Source: Virgibacillus necropolis (lineage in GTDB: Bacteria; Bacillota; Bacilli; Bacillales; Amphibacillaceae). Taken from it: 64,000 bases of DNA. Position 1 is the first letter of the stretch; each line of letters starts with the position of its first letter. A program made the position numbers and the translations under genes. Shown here piece after piece: positions 34,550 through 43,129 of this stretch. The stretch lies in the NCBI RefSeq assembly GCF_002224365.1, contig NZ_CP022437.1, positions 1,054,001-1,118,000 on the forward strand, read 5' to 3'. Under the pieces are notes generated by a model. The model made no database searches. It saw only the letters and a list, made by a program, of their open reading frames with translations, and had not been told where the DNA came from.

Positions 34550-35656
34550 GTGCTCAAACGTGTATTCATCCTGTCCGTCATTATCAGCTTAACAATACTT
34601 GCTGCATGCAGTAATGCAACGAATTCAACTGTTGAAGACGATTCACAGAATGACAATTCAGCTAAAGATCACGCATCAAAAGACAATAACAAGGGTGAGG
34701 AGAAGGAAGATCCACCTGCTAAACCCTTTAAACCAATTCAACCATCAAAAAATACAACCCCTTTGGATGAAAAGTATTCGTCCGAAGAAAAAAAGCAGAT
34801 GCCTTCCGCTGAAGCGCATGGTGGTGATCGTACAAGAATCGTTCCGCTTGGACAAACGTTGTTGAAGGGGAAGAAGGATTTGAGCGATGGACCATTAAAA
34901 AATAATAGATTGGTAGCTTTTTATGGAACACCGAAATCGGAAAATATGGGGATTCTAGGAGAATATCCTCCAGAGGAAATGATGAAAAAATTGAAAGAAC
35001 AAGCAGCAGCCTATTCAAAGGTTGATCCCGAACGCCCTGCTGTTCCGACAATTGAATTAATAGCAACGATAGCGCAACGCACACCAGGACCTGAAGGCTT
35101 ATACATTTCTGGACCATCAAAAGAGGTGATCGATCGTTACGCAAAGCTTGCAAAGGAAAATAATGCTTTATTGCTTCTGGACATTCAGTTGGGACAGGCT
35201 TCTGTCATGGAAGGCTTAAAAAAGATTGAACCTTACCTAAAGTTGCCGTATGTTCATTTGGCAATCGATACGGAATATAGTGTTGATGAAGGCGAAGTTC
35301 CTGGAGAAGACTTGGGACAAGTGGATGGAGCCAGTATCCAGAAAGCAGTTGAGTATATGGATAAGATGGTGGAGAAGAACAATCTGCCTGATAAATTGGT
35401 AGTTGTCCATCAATTCGGCAACGGCATTGTCACAAATAAAGATAAAATAAAACCGACAAGTAATGTAGAAGTGGCATTGAACTATGACGGTTTTGGAGAT
35501 TCGGCAATAAAAATGAGTGCTTACGGGAAACTGGTACAGCAACAGCCGATTCAGTATGGTGGGTTTAAATTATTTTATGAAAAGGATAAACCACTACTTT
35601 CCCCTAAACAAGTGTTGAATCTTGATCCAGCTCCTGCTATTGTGAATTATCAATAG
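34550..35656 (+). CDS. Putative lipoprotein of unknown function
   Basis: A 368-residue protein with GTG start after AAAAGGAAG. Lipobox LAAC with Cys20 follows a short hydrophobic signal, then a 50-residue linker rich in Asp, Asn and Lys. The globular part (from about 105) contains NRLVAFYGTPKSENMG, TIELIATIAQRTPGPEG, LLLLDIQLGQASVMEG, HLAIDTEYSVDEGEVP and LVVVHQFGNGIV. The alternating beta-strand and helix pattern suggests a TIM-barrel, glycoside-hydrolase-like fold, but I cannot name catalytic residues. It is exported and membrane-anchored. No operon partner. Confidence 0.75.
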   Translation: MLKRVFILSVIISLTILAACSNATNSTVEDDSQNDNSAKDHASKDNNKGEEKEDPPAKPFKPIQPSKNTTPLDEKYSSEEKKQMPSAEAHGGDRTRIVPLGQTLLKGKKDLSDGPLKNNRLVAFYGTPKSENMGILGEYPPEEMMKKLKEQAAAYSKVDPERPAVPTIELIATIAQRTPGPEGLYISGPSKEVIDRYAKLAKENNALLLLDIQLGQASVMEGLKKIEPYLKLPYVHLAIDTEYSVDEGEVPGEDLGQVDGASIQKAVEYMDKMVEKNNLPDKLVVVHQFGNGIVTNKDKIKPTSNVEVALNYDGFGDSAIKMSAYGKLVQQQPIQYGGFKLFYEKDKPLLSPKQVLNLDPAPAIVNYQ

Positions 35657-35749
35657 TACTAGGCGCCGGTCACTTCTGTATTTTTCCAAACAATAGAATA
35701 TATCGACCGTCGTGGCGTTATAACAACCATTGCCCACTATTTCGCAAAG

Positions 35750-35788
35750 AAGAACCCGAACAAGGCAATGCGCCTTATTCGGGTTCTT
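35750..35788. terminator. Bidirectional terminator
   Basis: AAGAACCCGAA (35750-35760) and TTCGGGTTCTT (35778-35788) are a perfect 11-bp stem, with a nested AAGGC/GCCTT pair in the loop. It lies between the convergent lipoprotein and symporter genes. Confidence 0.85.
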
Positions 35789-35812
35789 CATATGGTGCGA
35801 GCTACCTCGTGC

Positions 35813-37273
35813 CTACAACGCTTTTTCCGTCATATCAGTTTCTGCCTTTTGACTTTTATCAGGCATTAGCAGACTAAATACAATACCGAAAAAGGCTGCG
35901 ATGAAGAATGTTGTAAATTTAGATGTAATGATCCCTTCAAGAGGTGTGCTGATCCATAGTATGGTAGAAAGTAGTCCGGCAAGAATGGTCGCAACAACGC
36001 CTGCACTTGAGTACTTATTCCAGAAAAAGGTCATTAAAATAGCAGGCGATAGGGTACAACCGACACCAGCCCAGGCCCAACTTACAACCAGATACAATAG
36101 TGAATCGGAAACTAGTGCGATTACCATACCAACGATGCCGAAAACTACAACTGAAATTCGAGAGATCCAAATTAATTGTTTTTCCGTTAATTCAATTCCC
36201 ATTGCTTTATGAATAATATCTTCACTAACAGAACTTGTTACAACCATTAGCTGTGAATCGGCGGTTGTGATGATTGCTGCCAATACTCCTGCAAGAAGAA
36301 TACCTGCAATCCAAGTAGGAAATAGATCGAGAATCATTGTTGGTAGAATAATTTCAACATCTGCAAATGATCCTTGACTATACATGGCAATCGCGCATAA
36401 ACCTATCAAAAATGCTCCACCGTAAGCTAAAAATGTCCAAATAATTGCGACCATGCTTCCTTGATTAGCTTCTTTATCATTTTTAAGTGCCATGAAACGA
36501 GCGCTAAGCTGTGGTTGCCCACCTAAAAAGCCGAAGAACCAGGAAAAGTTGTTGAAGAATAATACACCAAGCGCAAATCCTGTCAGACCACCGAACCAGC
36601 TATTAAAGGAACCGCCCACATCGGCAAGTGACTGACTAATAGACAAGTCATTTGTATTAATATAGATTAATGCGGCAATTGGCAATGCGACTAAGGTTAT
36701 TAACATCATAATACTTTGAATCATATCTGTCCAAACAACTGAAATAAATCCGCCTGCAAAGGCAATAACGATTATAACAATTGTAGCTAAAATTATACCT
36801 GTAGTAGTCGACATGCCAAATGTTGTGAAAAGCATTTTTCCTGCACCAGCCATTTGTGCACCGACATAAAACATGAGAAAACCTGCAATTAAAATACTGG
36901 TTAACCAGCGAATTACATTGGCTTTTTGTCCAAAACGAACAGCTAAATAATCAGGAAGTGTCAGGACGTTATATTTGTCTGTTTCTCTCATAAACTTTTT
37001 CGCAAGGACTAACCAGGCAAATATGATCCCTGAACCAATCCCCGCTGCAACCCAAAACGAAGCTAATCCAGTTGTAAACACAAAACCTGTATACCCTAAT
37101 AGTAACCAAGCCGATTCGCCTGTTGCTCGTTCGGAAAAGGCTAATGCCCAGCCAGGTAATTTTTTTCCGCCTAACAGAAAGTCAGAATGCGTTTTACTAT
37201 TTTTACTGAAATGATAGCCGATTAGTAAAATAACGATACAATACAAGACAAACTCAACAAGAATAATAGTCAT
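35813..37273 (-). CDS. Sodium:solute symporter, PutP-like (second copy)
   Basis: A 486-residue SSS transporter with about 13 helices: FLLGGKKLPGWALAFSERAT near the start, where PutP has a similar SAGASDMS segment, GGQPQLSARFMALKNDKEAN, and AAIITTADSQLMVVTSSVSE. It is clearly divergent from the PutP at 21835. It is the last gene of a three-gene reverse-strand operon with an FAD oxidase and an ornithine-cyclodeaminase-like reductase, so it likely imports proline or a proline derivative. A perfect cre site precedes it. Confidence 0.9.
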   Translation of the reverse strand: MTIILVEFVLYCIVILLIGYHFSKNSKTHSDFLLGGKKLPGWALAFSERATGESAWLLLGYTGFVFTTGLASFWVAAGIGSGIIFAWLVLAKKFMRETDKYNVLTLPDYLAVRFGQKANVIRWLTSILIAGFLMFYVGAQMAGAGKMLFTTFGMSTTTGIILATIVIIVIAFAGGFISVVWTDMIQSIMMLITLVALPIAALIYINTNDLSISQSLADVGGSFNSWFGGLTGFALGVLFFNNFSWFFGFLGGQPQLSARFMALKNDKEANQGSMVAIIWTFLAYGGAFLIGLCAIAMYSQGSFADVEIILPTMILDLFPTWIAGILLAGVLAAIITTADSQLMVVTSSVSEDIIHKAMGIELTEKQLIWISRISVVVFGIVGMVIALVSDSLLYLVVSWAWAGVGCTLSPAILMTFFWNKYSSAGVVATILAGLLSTILWISTPLEGIITSKFTTFFIAAFFGIVFSLLMPDKSQKAETDMTEKAL

Positions 37274-37292
37274 TGTAATCCCCCTTTATCAT

Positions 37293-37306
37293 TGTAAACG
37301 CTTCCA
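37293..37306 (-). promoter_or_regulatory. cre site upstream of the second symporter
   Basis: Reverse strand TGGAAGCGTTTACA matches the CcpA cre consensus TGNAARCGNWWWCA at every position, 20 bases before the symporter start. Confidence 0.65.
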
Positions 37307-37314
37307 AATTTACG

Positions 37315-37342
37315 AACCTAACTTACCTTTTTAAGTTAGGTT
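37315..37342. other. Hairpin between the reductase and symporter genes
   Basis: AACCTAACTT (37315-37324) and AAGTTAGGTT (37333-37342) form a perfect 10-bp stem that overlaps the reductase stop codon. No T-run on the reverse strand, so mRNA processing or stabilisation is likelier than termination. Confidence 0.55.
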
Positions 37343-38287
37343 CTGACCAACCCCCTTTTCCATTGCTCTTTGATAGATTAAGTTAGTTACGACTACATCA
37401 AATAATGCCATCCCTGTTGATTTAAATACGACCGTTTTACCGCCTTGAATTTGCTGTTTGGACGTGAGGAAACTAGCCATCGTTTGGATAGTTTCACGCC
37501 TTATCCAATTATTCTCAAGTGGTGTGGCAATGTCGCCTGATTCTGCTAGTGCATCTTCTGTATCAATAAAAATATGATCTGCTAATTGGTACAACACTTT
37601 AGGAAACTCTCGCATAGTTGGTTGAAAGGAACCAATGCCGATAATTAATTTCGCTGCTAGTAATTCGGGATTATCTGGAAGTACTGGATCTTTAGAAGTG
37701 GTTGCGGTAATGATTACTTCTGCATGGGTGATAGCTTCTTCAACTGAATCCATCGCATGAATTTGAATAGTATGACCAATCCATTGTTGAAGTGAATCTA
37801 TGAACGAAGGGACTTTTTCGGGCGTGCGATTATAAAGATAAATATCTGTAATCGATCGTTCCGTACACGCTGCAACTGCTTGATATAGGCCTTGGACGCC
37901 TGTTCCGATTATCGCAATTTTTGATGTGTCTTCCTTAGCAAGATGGCGGATTGCGGAGCCTCCGATGGCACCTGTTCGAAAACCGGTTATAAATGATCCA
38001 TCAATTAAAGCCATTATCTCGCCATTTTCTTGACTGTTTAAAATAACTAAACCGTGTAATACAGGATGGTTCTTATTATGTGGGAATGATGTTACCAATT
38101 TCGTGCCAATTGCATCATTTGTCATACACGGCATAAGTAATAATGTATGATCATCATCTTTTACTTGTAAACGCGTAGGCATTTGGAATTGTTTAGATTG
38201 ATAGACTTCATAAGCTGTATCAACTGCATCGATCACATCCTTCATCGTTACAGCCGTTAGAATGTCATCTTTATTCAAATATAACAT
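37331..38287 (-). CDS. Ornithine cyclodeaminase/mu-crystallin family reductase
   Basis: A 318-residue NAD(P)-dependent protein: an N-terminal substrate domain with RLQVKDDDHTLLLMPC, then a Rossmann core IAIIGTGVQGLYQ at about 122-134, then ATTSKDPVL and IGSFQPTMREF. The family includes ornithine cyclodeaminase, alanine dehydrogenase and delta1-pyrroline-2-carboxylate reductases. With an FAD amino-acid oxidase immediately upstream, reduction of a cyclic imine to L-proline is the reading I prefer, but it is inference. Confidence 0.85.
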   Translation of the reverse strand: MLYLNKDDILTAVTMKDVIDAVDTAYEVYQSKQFQMPTRLQVKDDDHTLLLMPCMTNDAIGTKLVTSFPHNKNHPVLHGLVILNSQENGEIMALIDGSFITGFRTGAIGGSAIRHLAKEDTSKIAIIGTGVQGLYQAVAACTERSITDIYLYNRTPEKVPSFIDSLQQWIGHTIQIHAMDSVEEAITHAEVIITATTSKDPVLPDNPELLAAKLIIGIGSFQPTMREFPKVLYQLADHIFIDTEDALAESGDIATPLENNWIRRETIQTMASFLTSKQQIQGGKTVVFKSTGMALFDVVVTNLIYQRAMEKGVGQNLT

Positions 38288-38310
38288 GTAATCATCCTTT
38301 TCTATTTTTG

Positions 38311-39477
38311 TTAGACAATGGCTCCTTCAATAAGCAATTCCTTTTCTGCAAATCGTTCGAATCGAAGCGGTGACAGGTCTAACGTTTGATAGTTACCAGT
38401 ACGAATTAATTCAGATAGACCTTTCCCAACTGCAGGTGCCTGCTGCATGCCATGTCCACTGAAACCCGAAGCTAAATAATAGCCGGCGAGATTTGGATGT
38501 TCGCCAATAATTGCATTTTGGTCCACCGTATTATGACTATACAATCCGGCCCATCCACTTGCAATTTTTGCTTGTAAAAAATTATCGATTCGATTACCAA
38601 GAACCGGCCATAATTGCTCCATGAAAAAATCACGTGACCATCTAAAGTCAATTCCTGGTTTAACTTTTTCGGAAAATCCTGCAATTAAGCTTTTTCCCTC
38701 ATGGCGAAAGTACACACCAGTTGGATCAACGGTTAATGGTAGGTCATAAGTCAAGGGTTCGGCAATATCAAACTGGATAATTTGCCTTTTTAATGGCACT
38801 ACAGGGATTGGGCAGTTTATTTTCTCACTTAATAAAGGAGCCCAAGGACCAGCACAATTAATTACGATTGGTGCATGATACGTATCCCCATTGGTTAACT
38901 CCACGCCGGATACGTCTTGTTCATTTTTTAATACCGTTTCTACTGTTTCATAGATATATGTAGCACCAAGTTGTTTTGCTTTTTTAACATATCCTTGCAT
39001 GACGGAATAGGGATCAAGATATCCATCTTCCGCACAATACAACCCGCCTTGCAAATCAGCTATATTTAACTCAGGTATAATGGTGAGTAACTCTTGGGGT
39101 GATAGTAATTCAGATGGAACACCATACTGACGCTGTAATTGAGATTGCTTTTGCAACTGATCAAGGTTTTCATCTTTTGCAAGAAATAAATACCCTCGTT
39201 GTTTAAAATCTATTTCAGCCTTTTCGCCATCGATGGCCATATCTTCAGGAAATGTTTTATAGTGTTGTAGACTATAACGACTAATTTGAATGTTGATTGC
39301 TGTGGTGAATAGCTGCCTGATTCCACCAGCACTTCTCGGAGTTGAGGAAAATTCATATAAATGATCTTTTTCAAAAACAGTAATTTCACCAGTATAGCCG
39401 TCTTTTAGTAAATGATAAGCCACGCTTGAACCTATGACACTGCCACCTACAATGATAAGATCTGTTTTCTTTTCCAT
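38311..39477 (-). CDS. FAD-dependent oxidoreductase (DAO family)
   Basis: A 388-residue flavoprotein. The dinucleotide-binding motif is unusual in its third position: DLIIVGGSVIGSSVAYHLLK (about 6-25). RSAGGIRQLFTT, NCAGPWAPLLSEK and a C-terminal ASGFSGHGMQQAPAVGKGLS are classic for sarcosine oxidase/glycine oxidase/D-amino-acid dehydrogenase relatives. It would oxidise a secondary or D-amino acid to an imine. It is the first gene of the reverse operon and is divergent from a CdaR-type regulator. Confidence 0.87.
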   Translation of the reverse strand: MEKKTDLIIVGGSVIGSSVAYHLLKDGYTGEITVFEKDHLYEFSSTPRSAGGIRQLFTTAINIQISRYSLQHYKTFPEDMAIDGEKAEIDFKQRGYLFLAKDENLDQLQKQSQLQRQYGVPSELLSPQELLTIIPELNIADLQGGLYCAEDGYLDPYSVMQGYVKKAKQLGATYIYETVETVLKNEQDVSGVELTNGDTYHAPIVINCAGPWAPLLSEKINCPIPVVPLKRQIIQFDIAEPLTYDLPLTVDPTGVYFRHEGKSLIAGFSEKVKPGIDFRWSRDFFMEQLWPVLGNRIDNFLQAKIASGWAGLYSHNTVDQNAIIGEHPNLAGYYLASGFSGHGMQQAPAVGKGLSELIRTGNYQTLDLSPLRFERFAEKELLIEGAIV

Positions 39478-39632
39478 TCATACCACCTCATTAGTTAAGT
39501 GTCTCTTAAATTATATTTAAACGTACAGTCGTTACTTAAGTCTATGGGCACTTTGTACAAAAATATTATTAATTTTATAATTATAAAAATTGTGATAATA
39601 TATAAAGCAGAAAAAGGTGGGAGGTTAAGGCG

Positions 39633-40817
39633 ATGGATGGATTCAGGCAATTTGCACAAAATACGGTGAAAGCGGTTTCGGAAATTTTATCTTTTCCAAT
39701 TAGTGTAAGCGACGAACAAGGGTATATAATTGGTGATACAAATCCATCCAGAATCGGAACCATACATGCTCCATCAATTGAGGTTATCAAAGCGAACGAG
39801 GTTATCTTATTCACGGAGGAAAAGGCATCCAGTATGGACAATGTATTACCAGGGGTTGCTGTTCCCCTAAACTTTGATAACAAGACTGTTGGTGTACTTG
39901 GTATCATTGGTAATCCAAATGAGGTTGAGTCCTATGCCTATTTGGTCAAGAAATACGTAGAAATGATGTGGCAGGAAACGCTACACGTGCAAATTGAGAA
40001 TTTAGAGACTATGACGCTTGAATCCTTTGTGCAATACATATTGCTAAACAAATCTGTAAACCGTAATCAGATTAATCATTATTGTAAATTGCTTACTGTA
40101 GAACCAAACCTGAAACGAATATGCATTATAGTTGATATTGGTGACTACTTATTAAAAAATGTACAATCTAATGGTGGAACTATTCCGCGTGATAGATTGA
40201 AAAAGACATTACTAAACTGCGTTGTTCGAACATTTGAAGAGAGTGATCAAACTATATGTGCCTTTTTAAATACGGAAAGAATCGTATTCCTAAAATCAAT
40301 CAAGAGTGAAGATGATTTCTTGCATTTTATGAAGGGGTTCAAGGATCGATGTGAAAAGTTGCTAGAAATGTTTTGTGTCTACAAAGTAGATGATGTCAGA
40401 ATTGCTTCCGGAAACATGTTTTTATCTATTGAAGACCTAAATCAATCCTATGAGCAGGCGGATTGGCTTATAAGATATGGAAAGAGGTTATCGATTACTT
40501 CTAAAATCTATTCTTATTATGACTGGGATATATTGATTGATATGCTACCACATCAATTAGATCCGAAAATGCAAAAGATAGTAGTGCGACGTTTAAAATT
40601 ACTAATGACTAATGAGGCTCATGCAGAACTTAAACATGATTTTATGGTCTATTGCAACCACAATATGAACATTAGTCAAGCTGCAAAAGCCTTGTTTATC
40701 CATCGAAACACATTAATATATCGCCTGAAAAAAATTGATAACCTTACTGGACTATGTACGAGCAGATTTGAGCATTGTACACTCTTGTATTTTGTGTTGA
40801 AAGCAGAGTCGTCGTAG
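39633..40817 (+). CDS. CdaR/PucR-family transcriptional regulator
   Basis: A 394-residue regulator. The N-terminal sugar-diacid-recognition-like domain (about 1-130; FPISVSDEQGYIIGDTNPSR, VPLNFDNKTVGVLGIIG) is followed by a GGDEF-like central region and a C-terminal PucR HTH (NISQAAKALFIHRNTLIYRL, about 345-364). GGTGGGAGG precedes ATG 39633. It is divergent from the FAD oxidase operon, which it probably activates. Family members sense small organic acids. Confidence 0.88.
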   Translation: MDGFRQFAQNTVKAVSEILSFPISVSDEQGYIIGDTNPSRIGTIHAPSIEVIKANEVILFTEEKASSMDNVLPGVAVPLNFDNKTVGVLGIIGNPNEVESYAYLVKKYVEMMWQETLHVQIENLETMTLESFVQYILLNKSVNRNQINHYCKLLTVEPNLKRICIIVDIGDYLLKNVQSNGGTIPRDRLKKTLLNCVVRTFEESDQTICAFLNTERIVFLKSIKSEDDFLHFMKGFKDRCEKLLEMFCVYKVDDVRIASGNMFLSIEDLNQSYEQADWLIRYGKRLSITSKIYSYYDWDILIDMLPHQLDPKMQKIVVRRLKLLMTNEAHAELKHDFMVYCNHNMNISQAAKALFIHRNTLIYRLKKIDNLTGLCTSRFEHCTLLYFVLKAESS

Positions 40818-40893
40818 GTGAATTCATTCACATATAGAGGTGAAGTGAAAGAAGCTTACCAAACCATTTTAAATGAGTAGGAATATTCTTTTG

Positions 40894-40950
40894 AAAAGCT
40901 GCTAGTCCTAATGTGCATGAATTTATTGCCATTGGACTAGTGGTTTTTTT
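40894..40950 (+). terminator. Repeated terminator hairpin, copy D
   Basis: AAAAGCTGCTAGTCCTAATG pairs with CATTGGACTAGTGGTTTTTT and ends in T7. Same family as A-C. Ends the CdaR-type gene. Confidence 0.85.
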
Positions 40951-41041
40951 CTTTGTTTGTCACCTCACACTAAAAAACGCTTCTTCCATGTATAATGAGG
41001 CGTATATACTAATAGATAACAGAATCCTTTTCACTATAAGC

Positions 41042-41578
41042 TTATTTTGGAATAATAGGGTCTAAACATGTAATACCAAGAAAGTGTTCTAAATTAACTG
41101 TTAAACATATGCCAGTAGCCATAAAATCTGTAACTGGATCATCTTCTGAGAAAAATGAGCACACCTTACTAACATTATCCATGTGATATGATTTAACTTG
41201 GTATCCCTCTGAAATAGGTAACAGTAATTCCAGTTTTACACAGCAGTCATTGTTTTCAACAAATTGTTTAGCCCGAAAAATTGGTGTCTCTATACACCCA
41301 AAGAAAGTTTCTGCGTTTGTGTCTAAAGGGGCCTGAAATACTCCGCTCCCTATAAATGGTTTACAAGTGCCACTACAATAAAGAATAAAGGGAATAGTTG
41401 TATTTTGAAGTCCATTTCCTTTTCCTCGTAATTGTTGAATGGAACGATAACAGCTGGACGAACAGATGTTATCTGCCACTTGATCCTGTGCCTTAACAAT
41501 ATTTCTTACTACGTCACATACGCAATCATCAGAGGAGTGTTTCGGTTTAATCATTTCCCCTTCTTTATAACAACCCAT
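41042..41578 (-). CDS. Spore coat protein, CotY/CotZ family
   Basis: A 178-residue cysteine-rich protein. ATG 41578 is chosen since AAAGGAG lies 8 bases upstream; the ORF could be read 6 codons longer but those include the ribosome site. DDCVCDVVRNIVKAQDQV is the CotY/CotZ N-terminal hallmark, followed by CSSSCYRSIQQL, PFILYCSGTCKPFIG and LGITCLDPI at the end. CotY and CotZ form the crosslinked outermost crust layer of Bacillus subtilis spores, or the basal exosporium layer in other species. It borders the glycan cluster. Confidence 0.92.
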   Translation of the reverse strand: MGCYKEGEMIKPKHSSDDCVCDVVRNIVKAQDQVADNICSSSCYRSIQQLRGKGNGLQNTTIPFILYCSGTCKPFIGSGVFQAPLDTNAETFFGCIETPIFRAKQFVENNDCCVKLELLLPISEGYQVKSYHMDNVSKVCSFFSEDDPVTDFMATGICLTVNLEHFLGITCLDPIIPK

Positions 41579-41615
41579 AAAAATTTCTCCTTTCATTTTG
41601 GTTGTATATCACTAT

Positions 41616-41642
41616 TAATATATGTAAGTTGTTTATAAGAGT
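41616..41642 (-). promoter_or_regulatory. Sigma-K-like promoter of the CotY/CotZ gene
   Basis: Reverse strand: AC (41642-41641), 16 bases, then CATATATTA (41624-41616). This fits the late mother-cell sigma-K form AC-N16-CATANNNTA. It is about 40 bases before the start codon. Confidence 0.68.
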
Positions 41643-41809
41643 CTGTATAGAAGTCCTAATTTCTAGTAAAAATGAGTAAGTTGTCTCATGAATTTTAGTG
41701 GTTATGTGGATATCTTGGGGAAAGCGTCCACACTGACGGGAATAAAACCGTTTTTAAATCATAAATATATCTATGCATGTGCTTAATCTTTAAAAGGATG
41801 GAGGGTTTG

Positions 41810-43096
41810 ATGTTGAAAGATTTAACCGCAATTCTTGTTCATTATTCCGATCAGGCAATATTGCATAAAGCTTTATTCTCTTTAAAAAAACTTGACTCTA
41901 GTTTAGAATCCGTTATGGTTTTTCAAGAGCAAAATATGTCTTTAAATATGGATCATGGATGTGATTGGTTTGACAAGATTCAATTTATTCCTATTGCACA
42001 TAACGATCTGGGGGAAATGTTGAACAATATTATCTATAAGCTAACCACTCCTTATGTATTAATTCTTCATGATACAGACTACCTTTCTCCTGCTATAAGT
42101 ATCGAGTCCCTTAAACTTTTTCATTCCGAAATAATTTTGGGGATCCTCTATCGTAATCGAAACACCATTATCCATCATCCTTTACTAATTCGCACATCGT
42201 TTCTTAAAAAGGAAAAATTTTTGTCAAACCACCAGCTGCCATTCAAGGAGGCTTTTTTTCCTGCCTGGCTTTCAACTAAAGAGATTTCTCCCAAATTGTT
42301 TAAAGAAGGTCTAGTGAAGCAAGGAAGGAAGAATAATTCCGCTAATATTAAAGAAAAGCAAAAATTTATTCAAAAATATCAACTGAAAAAAGTCAAAACG
42401 GAACACCCAACAATTTCCGTTTTAATGTCAAATTATAATATGGGGAAGTATGTTGAAACTGCCGTTGCTTCTTGCCTCCTGCAAAATGAACGGATAGAAC
42501 AAATATTAATTATGGATGATGGATCAACGGATAACTCCCATAAACTATTACAACGATGGGCTGATGGGAAACAAGTGAAAGTATTCAATAAAAAAAATGG
42601 TGGGAAAGCAAAGGCTTTGAACGATGTATTATCACACGTTAAGACTGACTTTATATTGGAACTTGATGCGGATGATTGGCTTGACCCTGATGCTGTTTTC
42701 GTTATTAAAAAGCATTTATCAGATCTTCCTAAGGATATTGCTGTATTGTACGGTAATCTCAGAAAGTGGAAACAGGTAGAAGGGGACGTTCTTTTTAAAG
42801 GGGTTACTCAAGGGGTTGCCATCAACGGAAAAGCCGAATTACTGTCTTATCGTTTTCCCCTTGGACCAAGAATATACCGAACTTCATTTTTAAAAGAAGA
42901 GGGGGGATTTCCAGTGGTTGAGTTTGAAAATGGGAGGCTTTATGAAGACGTAAGTGTGTTGAATCGATTAATAAAAAACTTCCGGTTTTGTTATCATGAT
43001 TTTACTGTTTATAATGTACGGGAACACAATGAGAGCATCACGAAAAATAACGACTCGAAGTGGAATGACTTTTTAGAAACGTTAAATCCTAACTGA
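41810..43096 (+). CDS. Family 2 glycosyltransferase
   Basis: A 428-residue protein with ATG 41810 following GGATGGAGGG. The first 195 residues are a weakly conserved domain without the GT2 opening, possibly a second, degenerate glycosyltransferase-like part (ILVHYSDQAILHKALFSL). From about 200 a GT-A domain begins: SVLMSNYNMGKYVETAVASC, MDDGSTDNS, and the metal-binding ELDADDWLDPD. Substrate unknown. A sigma-E-like element (AATAAA with CATAAATA 15 bases on) lies upstream, so mother-cell expression is possible. Confidence 0.85.
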   Translation: MLKDLTAILVHYSDQAILHKALFSLKKLDSSLESVMVFQEQNMSLNMDHGCDWFDKIQFIPIAHNDLGEMLNNIIYKLTTPYVLILHDTDYLSPAISIESLKLFHSEIILGILYRNRNTIIHHPLLIRTSFLKKEKFLSNHQLPFKEAFFPAWLSTKEISPKLFKEGLVKQGRKNNSANIKEKQKFIQKYQLKKVKTEHPTISVLMSNYNMGKYVETAVASCLLQNERIEQILIMDDGSTDNSHKLLQRWADGKQVKVFNKKNGGKAKALNDVLSHVKTDFILELDADDWLDPDAVFVIKKHLSDLPKDIAVLYGNLRKWKQVEGDVLFKGVTQGVAINGKAELLSYRFPLGPRIYRTSFLKEEGGFPVVEFENGRLYEDVSVLNRLIKNFRFCYHDFTVYNVREHNESITKNNDSKWNDFLETLNPN

Positions 43097-43099
43097 AGA

Positions 43100-43129
43100 G
43101 AACAATGGATATTTCATTATCCATTGTTC
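43100..43129. terminator. Bidirectional terminator
   Basis: GAACAATGGATA (43100-43111) and TATCCATTGTTC (43118-43129) form a perfect 12-bp stem with a 6-base loop. It lies between convergent genes and overlaps the end of the aminotransferase gene. Confidence 0.85.

Noticed and set aside
35670-35811. Coding-like text on the forward strand (GVITTIAHYFAKKNPNKA)
   Set aside because: An in-frame stop precedes it, and most of it is the terminator stem at 35750-35788. Too short to call a remnant.
41777-41809. Longer start for the family 2 glycosyltransferase
   Set aside because: The ribosome site GGATGGAGGG lies inside that extension and points to ATG 41810.
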